Part shown: positions 12,120 through 23,971 of the stretch, in pieces | How the letters are laid out: the number at the start of each line of letters is the position of its first letter | How positions within the stretch are numbered: the stretch's first letter is position 1 | Notes under the pieces: generated by a model | What the model was told of the DNA's origin: nothing | What the model saw: only the letters and a program-made list of their open reading frames with translations | Database searches by the model: none | Source: Naganishia liquefaciens | Lineage: Eukaryota > Basidiomycota > Tremellomycetes > Filobasidiales > Filobasidiaceae | DNA length: 64,000 nt | Direction of reading: 5' to 3' | NCBI GenBank assembly: GCA_013423385.1 | Contig: BLZA01000019.1 | Coordinates: forward strand, 620,001 to 684,000 | Made by a program: the position numbers and the translations under genes

Positions 12120-13224
12120 CTATTTGGTCAACCATCCCAAGTAGTCTGCGACTAGAAGGGTGACCATGGCGTGCGGTGCGATTCGTACGTAGTAGGTCGT
12201 GAAGCCGCGGTAAAACCTGAAGATGCCTTCCTCTCTCGCCACTTTGGCAAACATGCCTGCCATGCCGATTTTCTTGGCGCCTGCAATCTTGCTGTTTTGC
12301 TGCATTCGAGTCTTGACGAAGTCGAATGGCAATGAGAAGAATGACGCGAAGAATCCGGCTGCTGCGGAAGCGGCCAGTGTCTGAGAGCGCACGCCCATCG
12401 AGTGCCAGCCTCGCTTTTCGAGCTCCTTCAGCTGAGACTTGGCCTCGGAGAAGAAGGCTAGTTGACCGAAGTTGAGAGCCATGGCACGAGCAACGGTGGG
12501 AGCAGAGCCAGTCCAGAGTGACAAGACGCCTTCGGACTTGGCAATGGATGTCAGAGCGTGGATGACAGATCTATAGTTGGTCCGCTCGCCGGCAGGTTTC
12601 AGACCGTCAGATTGCATTCGAATTAGAGCCAAGTCGCACGGATTGCCTAGCATGGCAGCTGAAGCGATCACATCAGCTTGAGGAGCTCTGAAACATCCTT
12701 CGCTACTCACCGAGACCTCCAGCACCAAGACCAGCAACGGCTCGGTCCGCGAAACCGACCGGTCGACCGGAATCTTTGGCTCTTTGCGTAAGGTTACCCA
12801 TGAAGGTGTCAAAGAGACCTATCCGCGCCGTGGTGTACACTGCTTGGCGTAGGAGACCAGCTGAGAGACCGGTGTACATTTCGGGGATCGTCATGGATCG
12901 CGCGACGGAGAGGGCGGACGGTCGAGCGGCACCAGAGGCGGCATTGTTGGCCAACTGCAATCGGACTTTGATCATGTCGATGGGTTGGATTACGCCCGTG
13001 GCCTTGAAAGGTCGACATGGCTCAGCTAATGGACAAACTTGCCGCGAGGATAGACTTACAACCATGCCACTTATTCCCCCGTTGATGAAAGGTAATGCGG
13101 CAACCATGAGGGGACTTGCCATCAAGCCTGTGATACCAGCTTTACCAGCACTGGCAGCAGAGGAAGATGTCGAACCCGCTCGGGAAGCGGCTCCCGCAGA
13201 TTGAGATGCGATCGTTCCAGACAT
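12120..13224 (-). CDS. mitochondrial 2-oxoglutarate/malate carrier (SLC25A11-like)
   Basis: Inner-membrane exchanger of 2-oxoglutarate for malate, part of the malate-aspartate shuttle. Three exons (12120-12658, 12711-13002, 13060-13224) give 331 aa, about the normal carrier length plus a Ser/Ala-rich N-terminal extension. The three mitochondrial-carrier signatures are present: QPIDMIKVRLQL, NPCDLALIRMQSDG and LPFDFVKTRMQQN. RQAVYTTARIGLFDTFM, PVGFADRAVAGLGAGGL and the C-terminal FYRGFTTYYVRIAPHAMVTL are typical of the oxoglutarate carrier rather than the dicarboxylate carrier. The ATG at 13224 is chosen (MSGTIASQSAG). Substrate assignment follows family resemblance. Confidence 0.9.
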
Positions 13225-15033
13225 TGTCAAAATTCACGTTCTGATGGCGAGATTTGCGCGACTGAGTGTCGGAAGTGTGGGCAGTGGATCGAGCGCTGAG
13301 GAGAGGTCCTTGCATTTCAGCTTCCCAACTAGAGTACATCGGGCTGATTAGATATAAATACCTTCAGGATATTGAGTCGAATTGCAGCGAGATCAGGAAA
13401 GTTGAAGACGAAAGACGAAAGTGTGACAGGAAATCTAAAACCGAATAAATCCGAGATCAGCGATTACTCATGTGCAGCGGGCCGGACGCGACGAGTCCGG
13501 TAGACCTAACTGCCATGCCATACTCTTTCGGACGGCAGGACTTACCTTTATCTTTCACTGATATCCATGGACTTGTTCGGCCGGGCCGGTGCGAGACGGT
13601 AGGTCGCTGAGAGACGAGGTCGAAGTGAAATCAATCTAAGTCATTCCATCGATCCGCAGCAAGTCCGATCAGGAGCGGTTGAGGAAGCGTCAACGGACTG
13701 CCGGATTACATCACTTCATCCGTCCCGTAGATTGCTTACGAGATGAGAGAACCATCAATGGGCCTTCCTTCTATGAAGACGAGATAACAGGTACTGAAAC
13801 CCAAAAAGAGCTCCGTTGCAACGCGAAGAGGGCGAATGAAAGCAAGATCCGAAAACGAGAGCAGACTGACGAGTAGCTTGAAAGCAGCAATATCTTCAAG
13901 CGACAGACGCAGGCGATTCATAGTCCAGCAGACACCTACAACCTATATATCGTGGAGCTCCGACACCGATCGATAGCAGAATCTCGCCGGCAAGGGCGTC
14001 CATCTTCCATCGGATGGCATTCCAAACCCCGGCATTTCGCCATTACCCGTGTTGGCTAAGTAAGCAGGTGTTGATCACCCAGGAGGAAATAGTGATTGGT
14101 TATACAACAGGAAACGGGAAGCAGCGGACAAGGGCAAGCATGTCATCACAGCGGAAGATATCGCTATACTTATCTGCTAGACGAGAGGCTGTGCGGCGCA
14201 GCAGCTGGGAGGCGAAATGGGCTCGCATGCTCTGGAAAGGGTGAAATAAGAAGAACATGGATTACATGAGAACAAGGTTTGGGGCAGAACAAGCAGCACA
14301 GTCTGTCTGCTGACCTGATGCAGCGTCTGATGCCGGCTGTCGTACTCCTGAATCCGCAAGCCCTATACCCTTATCAGCTAGCGCAAGGCTGCGCTCGGCT
14401 TTCCCCGCTGCTGATCTGTGGGGAAAATCTGGGGTCTCCGAGCGAAGCAGCTCACTTCTTAGCATCCGCTTCGTCGAGCTGCTTTTGGGGAATTCCTGGT
14501 AGCTTTCCTGGTGGACGAGCTCTGCGAGAGCGTTAATGCTGGTCAGTCCCACGAGCTTACCCGTCCTCTCAGAGACGCACTGCCGTTGTCATCTCCGTAT
14601 CGGAATTCGAGTCTACATTGATAATATCTTACGTGAGGCGCGAGAAAGCTGGCGAGAGATCGATACGGCGCGAAAGCCCGTCGCGAAGCGTCGCGTTTAT
14701 GGCAAGCTTTGGTCTCTCCAATACAGCATCTGCTTTTGCGCGTCTCACCATCTCTGCGGGAGTATAAGGCGGTTCATAGCTGGGCCCAATGTCAGGTCAA
14801 AGTATTCTACGTATGGGACCCATTTAGCAAGTCGAGCTTGTCTGATCGCCGCAAGCTGATTCACGAAAGCAGGAAACTCGGTCCTCGCTCGCCAGTGCCA
14901 AATGAAAGCGCGGAGACGCGGGATGACGCGCACATTGCGTGGACGCGTCTCGCGTCGTTTGGCGTTTCAAGGTTCTCCTTTGAATGCTTTACTATCGTAG
15001 TGCCCGTCCTCAAAGCTACATCGCGCCGACAAC
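13225..15033. promoter_or_regulatory. divergent intergenic region, carrier / RBBP4
   Basis: A 1.8-kb gap between head-to-head genes. I could not support a gene in it; the short open frames have odd composition and no family match. The right end, just before the RBBP4 start, is CG-rich and carries repeated GACGCG and GCGCGAAAG words (see the separate site entry). No tRNA-like A/B-box pair was seen. Confidence 0.5.
14915..14956. promoter_or_regulatory. GACGCG cluster, candidate MBF (MCB) sites
   Basis: Four GACGCG words within 42 bases, at 14915, 14925 and 14942 on the plus strand and 14951 on the minus strand; the one at 14942 extends to the full MluI cell-cycle box ACGCGT (14943-14948). They lie 78-119 bases before the RBBP4 start codon. 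In fungi MBF binds ACGCGT and drives G1/S genes; use of these sites here is inferred. Confidence 0.5.
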
Positions 15034-16767
<1,734 letters not shown>

Positions 16768-17077
16768 TTGGCAGGATGAGAACCCCGTTTGAGTGCTTTT
16801 CAATTGCGCGCATCGCTATCACAAGGAAGTGCTAGATGTACCCATATAGAAATGCAATAGCCATTTGCTACCGGGCCGCAATGTCGCCTTCCGGAAACCT
16901 AAGAACCACCTGTAGAACAAGGATCACGGTAAAACAATTTTTTTGACTAGGTTTCTCGCAGACTATCTAACACAGTATCTACAGCATTCCCAGTCTTCCA
17001 GAACAAACCATCCATACAACTATAATTGACAATACACGATGATCACATCGGCGAAAAAATTGCCGGAATGCCCTGAT
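16768..17077. other. convergent 3' flanks of RBBP4 and MCM2
   Basis: About 310 bases between two stop codons, expected to hold both 3'UTRs and polyadenylation sites. It contains an A/T-rich stretch (about 16930-16945). No coding signal seen. Confidence 0.5.
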
Positions 17078-20000
17078 CTAGAAATCGTCTTCGGCTGCAA
17101 CCCTGAACACCTTTTCTATCTGCTTGATATCTTGCTTATACGTGTATCCATTGGTCGAGAACAGGCGGGATCTAAGGAATGAGCTGATATCGAAGATATC
17201 CAGTTCCTTGGCCTGACAAACAAAGTGATGAGCAGGATTCAACGGCATGAGATTGACCGGCTTACTCGGGTTTCCAGCTGATTGTAAGGAACCATAACCT
17301 TTTCGGGCTCGCGACCGGTCTGATGCAATGCAATCTGGACCTTTTCCTTGATGAGTTGTCCCAAGAGGAAAGCGAGTAGTTCCTCATTGTCCGTAGCTTT
17401 ATGCACGTATTTTCGGAAGCCCTGATTGATTTGAATCAGCATCCTCGTTTTCTTGCACCGATGAGAAGTCAACTTACTCGCTCAAGAGTCTTTTTGATAG
17501 AGATCTTCTGCGCATTCACGAAACTGCCGACCGTGACCTGGATAGCCAAATCGATATCGTCGGACCGTACATACTCTCGAAGGTTCATCTTGGCGCTGGC
17601 TTCCGCCATCCGGATCATGGACTCCAAGTGTCGTACCGTAATAGGGAAAGATCCCGTTGCCAGCGATTCTCGACGCAGATCTGCATAAAGTCGGGCGAGT
17701 TTCTCCTGATCGAGCTGTTGAAGTTTGGGCTGAACCCTTTCCTTTGCATACATGATATATTTTCGAAGGACGTCTTGAGGAATGATCTACGCAGAGGCAA
17801 GAAAGCCGACTGAGCGACACCCCACAGCCGCCTCTCGCGGAATGACTTACATCGGCATCAAGAGTGGTGGCAACATTGGCTTCATCGACCTGTCCATCGA
17901 ATTCTGGATGACTTCTGGTATGACTTCCGACAACGAATTTCGCCAACAGTTCATCCTGAACCGGATCAACAGCATCCTTGACAACGCAGAGGACATCGAA
18001 TCGGGATAAGATCGGCTCCGTCAACTCGACGTTTTGCTGGAATGGAATTGTCGGATTGTATCGGCCTCGCAGAGGGTTCGCCGCCGCGACGATTGAGCAC
18101 CTCGCTTGCAGGGTGGTCACAATACCGGCTTTGGAGACCGAGATTGACTGTTGCTCCATAGCTTCGTGAATTGATGTCCTATCGGCGTCGTTCATCTTGT
18201 CGAACTCGTCGATCAAGCAAACGCCCTTGTCAGCCAATACCAAGGCACCGCCCTCCAGAGTCCATTCCTGTGTGATGGGATCCTTTCGCACCGACGCAGT
18301 CAAACCGACTGCAGAAGCTCCTTGACCCGTGGTGAAGACCGCCCGATGAGCTGTTTTTTCCACATATTTCAGGAACTGGGATTTAGCGGTACCCGGATCT
18401 CCCAGAAGCAAAACGTTGATGTCGCCTCTGATCCTGTGCTTTCGATTGATATCCTTGGGTACACCACCGAAGAGAGATAATGCAATCGCCGTTTTGATGT
18501 CGTCGTGCCCATAAATTGACGGTGCAATGGATTTGATGAGACGCTTGGCAATTCGCTCGTCTTTGGACATCTTCAGAATCATGCGTTCGTCTTCCTCGGT
18601 CAGTCGGAAGGCTGCGAAGAGGTCTTCCTTCTTGTTGATGTGATTCGCCTCGATGACTGTTGAAAAGACCGGAAAGCCATTCTTCGAGTTGAGCGAAGCA
18701 TCGAAATTGTTCCTGTAGATACCCGTAACCTCCTACGAAGCAGAGAATCGTCGGTCAAGACGCATTACATGATGATTGATTCTGCAAAATCGCTCACCAC
18801 TTCCTCTCCTGGCTTCGCACAATCGATCAGATCCCACAAGAGAATGACTTCACGGTGTCGAGGCAGACGGCCTGCAGGTACTGATCCAGGTGATTCTTGC
18901 AGAGTCATCTTCTGGTAGTTTCGATACACCGTCTAAGAGGAAGCATCAAGCAAGAAGTCAGCAGTCTCCTTGGCTTCCAGACTCCTACGTACCTGCTCAG
19001 AATTGACGGTGAAAGGGCCACGACCTTCACAGTTTTGACAGAAGCTGATCTTTAGCTCCTTTGTTGTGTCTTGGAAGAACGGCCCCAGCACGGCTCCACA
19101 TTTGCCGCAATCAAACTTGACATATTTCAATTGCGGGAAAACTCCACTTCGCCTTGTAACGACGCCGGAGATCCGTACTAGGCAGTTGAGATTGCCTTGG
19201 CGAAGATCACGTAGGGTAAGACTTGTCGGCAATTCGGTAATTCTAACGTGAATTTCGGAATGAATTCGTTCGTAACTAGGATAGTAGAGCAGGATGGCTT
19301 GCAGAGCGACTTCATCGAAAGTCGCCAGCATCGGTTGTGGGGAATTCGCCAAGAAGTATGCAAGAATAGGCTTCGAAGTTGCCAGATGCAGGTATGAAAC
19401 TTCCAGAGATTCCGAGTTGACTAGAACGTGCAAGCTAGATCAGTTTCCGTTATGAGGCCGCATATCGGGCGACTCGACATACCTTCACCCAATTGCTTGA
19501 TTCGCTGACCGTATACACTCTGACCGTTCTCGTCAACCCAGGTCATGAGGAAATGCTTGAAGTGGCGTTGAATGGCACGTTGGACAGCTGGCATCGTGAC
19601 CCATTCTGCAATCGAATTCGCCTTGATATCGCCCAGATGCTCCAAAGGCACTTCCTCCTAAAAGCAATAGTGTGATAAGCTCAAGTTTAGCGAGATCCGG
19701 CATCCCGCGTGCTCACTTCATCTCCCTCAACATCATCTTGATCTGGCCGTTCGTCGTATTGCCTTCGACGTCGTCTCGTCGAGATACCATCGAGCAACCC
19801 ATGTCCGACACCAGCTTCCTCCTCATCGTCGCTTTGCAGGAATGCAGGCGCTCTCGAACGCCTCGCCGCACGAGCACCCGGAAGACCTCGGTCTCGCCTC
19901 TCCATAGCCCGTTCTGCGGCAAGCCTCTGGGCTCTAGTCATTTCGGGGACGGACGATTTGTCGTCGATTCCGGCTTCAGAATATGTGTCAAGACCCGCGT

Positions 20001-20426
20001 TGGAAGCATAATCGCTGATGACGAGACTGGTCAGCTCCCGGAACTCGAAAGCCAAACTCGCGCCACTTACTCCATAAGATTGTCATCGAATAAATCCTCT
20101 CCAAGCTCATCGTCATCCTGCCCGTCCAAGCCTTGTCCCATCCGTCCTCTCTGCCTCTCCTCTTCCTCTTCATCAGCAAAGTCGTTGGCGATATCACCGT
20201 CGAAATCGGAAAACGGCGCGGGAGGACTGGATGGTGGCAATGATGAAGGTGGGGGCGACGATCGGGATGCTGCGCCAGCACCGAAGGGATTCATAGGCGA
20301 AGAGCGACCCATTCCTGGTGACCGCGCTCGCTTGTTGCGGTTCATACGGTTTGGCTGCGGTGGGGAAGACTGAGGGGCATCCCGGTTAGCATCGTAGGGT
20401 GCGCTTGAAGCAATGCGACTCACCAT
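17078..20426 (-). CDS. MCM2: DNA replication licensing helicase subunit Mcm2
   Basis: Subunit of the MCM2-7 replicative helicase. Ten exons (17078-17212, 17266-17421, 17478-17786, 17851-18732, 18798-18932, 18993-19420, 19483-19657, 19717-20014, 20071-20369, 20424-20426) give 939 aa. Order: acidic Ser/Pro-rich tail (DDK target and histone-binding region), the zinc finger CGKC and CQNC (about residues 360-390), Walker [10 protein letters not shown], Walker [10 protein letters not shown], arginine finger LSRFD, and a C-terminal winged-helix region ending [11 protein letters not shown]. The first coding exon is only the ATG (20424-20426), directly followed by GTGAGT; the next exon opens with [18 protein letters not shown]. 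The alternative, translation through that intron from an upstream Met at 20468, is less likely. ACGCGT sites lie about 180-205 bases upstream. Confidence 0.95.
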
Positions 20427-20868
20427 GACGGCTGTGAAGAGAAGTTGAGTGCGAGTTGACCAAATCAATCTCTACGGTCGCCCAGATAGTTCAGTCACCT
20501 CGGCAAGTCAAACGCAGCCGATCGACAATCACACAGTTACAGAGAACAAGACAGGTTGGACAGCTGGTTGAACAAGAATCTCGCCTTGGATTCGCAGGAT
20601 TCGCGCGACGCGTGACGCGATCGACGCGTTTTTAATTTACGCCAATTAGGAGGATCCGGGACGGACATCATGAGAAGAATGACCACAGCCACCGGTAGGA
20701 GCCTGGCATGTGTTATCCATTTGAGCCGCTGTTCGAGTGAGGGAATATGGGTCGGACGCCTGAATGGCTGAGAATGAATGGCAATTGGACACATGCGCTG
20801 AAACAAGCAGCAATCGATGATTTTACAGAGAGGAATCGATCGCACATTGCTATCATAGCGTTCCGCGA
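20427..20868. promoter_or_regulatory. MCM2 promoter region / DRS1 3' flank
   Basis: About 440 bases between the MCM2 start and the DRS1 stop, both on the minus strand. It should hold the MCM2 promoter and DRS1 terminator. It contains the ACGCGT pair described separately and a T/A-rich stretch next to it (TTTTTAATTTA). Confidence 0.55.
20607..20629. promoter_or_regulatory. two ACGCGT boxes in a GACGCG triplet, candidate MBF sites of MCM2
   Basis: GACGCG occurs at 20607, 20614 and 20623; the first and third extend to the perfect MluI cell-cycle box ACGCGT (20608-20613 and 20624-20629, 16 bases apart). The MCM2 start codon is about 182 bases away. Fungal MBF (Mbp1/Swi6 or Cdc10/Res) binds this word and controls MCM genes at G1/S, so the match of site and gene is convincing, though not tested. 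Confidence 0.6.
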
Positions 20869-23688
20869 TTACTTCTTTCCCTTACCACCTTTCGACATGC
20901 CCTTGTTGCTGCCCTTCCCTGGTGGCTTGCCCTTTCCGCCTTTCTTCTTCAATCCGACGCCGTCACTCCTTCCAGCACGCGCGCCTTCCCTAGATCCCCC
21001 GTCAACATCGAATGCGCTCTTCTTTTTGCCACTGCCACCCGATGTCTTGCGCTTCTTGTTGGCAGACGCTTTCGGTAGCGGTTCCGTGATCTTCACTGGT
21101 CGGGATGCCTTCTTGGCCGCACGAATGGACGCCTTGGCGCTACCCACATCACCCATTTCGGCGTCCATTTCTCGAGCAAGCTTACGTCGGGTCTGTTTAC
21201 GAGAAAGCCCTTCGTATTTACCTCGCTTGGGCTGACACAAACCGTCAGCCATACTTCAGCAGCCAGCACGTAGACTCCAACACACCTTATTGGAGTCTTC
21301 TGTCTTTTTACCGGTGTCGGGGAAGGCACTGATATATGCAGTCTTTCCCGCCTCTGCCGAAAGCATGTATCAGCTTCTAATGAGACCTGAGAGCCATCGC
21401 GCACATACCCTTTGCGGATTTCTTCTCCTTTTCAGTCTGGAACCAGGTTCGTGCAGGTCGGCTGAAGATCTCGGCCTCGTGCTCGATCATATTTTGACCC
21501 TTGCGTAATTCCATGTCCGCCGTACGCATCTGTATGAACAATCTCTCAGTCGCGGTAAAGAGAAAATGAGTCGACAGATCTCACCGCTTTCTCTTCCTTT
21601 TCCTCGTTGAGAACTGCTGCAACCTCGTCCCTCAGCTCTTCAAGTCTATCTGCGCACTTGGTGATGGCGTCTTGGGGTATCACTCGATGTCGGACTTGAT
21701 CTGCCGGTGATTGTTTGATAGCTGCCTTCAACATCTTTCGATCCGCTTCGCCGACAAGCGTGATAGCTCTACCGCTTCGACCTGCTCGAGCCGTTCGACC
21801 AATTCGATGCGTGTATGCCGAAAGCTGCCCGGGCATGTCGTAGTTGATGACAGTTGCCACGCCCTTGATGTCGAGACCTCGAGATGCCAGATCGGTGGCG
21901 AGAAGGTAGTCGACAGTACCTTCCTTGAATTCCTGAAGTGCTTGCAGACGCTAGCCAAACGAGGGAATTAAGTCTAAGGTTTCGCAAGAAGCGCCTGGGG
22001 GACTCACCTGTTCTTGCGTCAGATTTCCATGGAGTTCGGCTGCCTTCAGTCCGGAGAGACCGAAGACGATCCTGATTTGATGTGCCAGAGCTTTGCTTCT
22101 AAAGAAGACGATACACTTGTCTTTGACGGTCCTTTTGCACAATGCAAGGAGAGACGCAGCTCTCGTGCGGTCTTCGCCGCGACCACCCGATTGTCGTTCC
22201 CTAACTTTGACAAACTCTTGAACCAGGTTCTTTGCTGTTGCTCGCTTCGGATCAACGAAAATTCGCACGGGCCGGTCAAGCGAAAGCTTGACGAGTTCAT
22301 CGACCTTGTCGGTCATTGTCGCCGAGAAAAGCATGGTTTGTCGCTTTCTAGGACACTGTCGGATGATTTCGTTCAACTCGTCCTCGAAACCAACCTCGAG
22401 CATTCGATCTGCCTCGTCGAGTACCAAAATATCCAAAGCCGACAAGGTGAACGACGGCGTGTTGTTGAGATGATCGATCAGTCGACCAGGAGTTGCGATC
22501 AAGATATCCGGTAGCAGGCGCAACTCTTGTGCCTGCTTGGCGAGTGACATGCCACCAACAATTTCGCAGAGCCTGATGTCCATTCCACCCTTTTCAACCA
22601 GACTTGTTCCCACTTGGAAACACTGCACTGCCAATTCTCGGGTAGGACAAATGACAAGGACTCGGATTGCGGCCTTGTTCTTTTCTCGGTAGTTCAGTCG
22701 CTCGAGGATCGGCAGCATGAAGGCAGCTGTCTTTCCCGAACCAGTGACGGCGGAACCGAGGATATCGCGGCCCAGCAGGGCGAGAGGAATCGCTTTTGCT
22801 TGAATCGGAGTTGGCGTGTTGAGGCCCAATGCAGTGACGGCACGGAGAATAGGGCGAGATAGTGACATTTGCGTAAACGTAGTGGGCAGCGATGGATCTA
22901 GTTCGCCGTTTTTGGCCGATGCTGGTAGACTTGACTCTGCAGCGAAGAAGACGTCCTTTCGAGCCTTCTCCACGGCCGTGTCCTCATCCGAGTCGACATC
23001 AGAGTCGTCCTGCTCTTCGTCCTGATCTTCAACCACTTCTTGCTCCTCGTCGGTTTCCTCATCTTCATCGGCGGTGCCTTCCATCTCCACGTCCTCTCCG
23101 GAACCCTCGTCATCCGAACCCTTTTCGCTATCTTCTTCAAGATCGCTCGCCACACCCATGCCAAATCCCTCCGAGCCCTCTTCCTCTGTGTCTTGATTCT
23201 CCTCCTCCTCGTCGCTGCTCATCTCCTCATCCTCCTCGGACTCGCTCTCAGCATCCTCATCCTCGCTGCTTTCTTCGTCCTCGTCTCTCTTGCGTTTGCG
23301 CTCTTTGCGACTGAGAATAGGTTTGCCGATACGCCGAGCAATGATATCGTCGACGTTAACACCCTATGTGTGTGATCGATGTCAAACAGGCTAAGAGAAA
23401 TGAGTCTCGGAGAATACGCACAGCTTGCCCCCCCTTCACCTCATCCTCTGTAGAGCCCCAAAAATCCACTCCGTCTTTGAGATTCCTGCCATTCATAGAC
23501 ATTCCTCCTCCGACATCAAAAGAGAACCCATCATCCAGGGCGATTTCCTCGGCCGCACCCTCTGCATCGCCGTTCAATTTGCTCGATGTCTGGTTTCCGT
23601 TTACCTTTTTCGTTTGCTTGCGCTTGGAAGAGGGGCCCGGGGCGTAGTCTTCGGGGTCAGAGTCCAATGTTAATATGAAGTCAGACAT
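20869..23688 (-). CDS. DRS1: DEAD-box RNA helicase Drs1 (DDX27), 60S ribosome assembly
   Basis: Nucleolar ATP-dependent RNA helicase needed for 27S pre-rRNA processing and 60S assembly. Six exons (20869-21231, 21286-21353, 21409-21529, 21585-21950, 22008-23363, 23422-23688) give 846 aa. The N-terminus begins [14 protein letters not shown], typical of Drs1, followed by a long Glu/Asp/Ser tract. Helicase motifs run in order: Q motif ([12 protein letters not shown]), motif I ([11 protein letters not shown]), Ib [62 protein letters not shown]. The C-terminus is a Lys/Gly-rich basic tail. It shares a roughly 280-base divergent promoter with the BRCA2-like gene. Confidence 0.95.
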
Positions 23689-23971
23689 CTTTGCTGGTTC
23701 TCAAGCCGGCTGGAGGGTCTAAGCTGCTATGGGCGGTTCACTCTCTTAGATCAGGGAAGAAGCATGAATTGCCGCTGAAACTTTTGGAATTTACATCCGC
23801 CAACTCGCTTAGGTAAGGGAGAGAATCGCGTTGTGATCGAAAAGTAAACAGAGGCGAAACGCGACGTGCTTCGCTTCGAAGTCGACTTCGTCATATGGGT
23901 TGGATCCCTTAATAGCATCACCCAGTATTCAAGAAAAAATCCAGACCGTTTGATGCTTCTAGGGAAACGGG

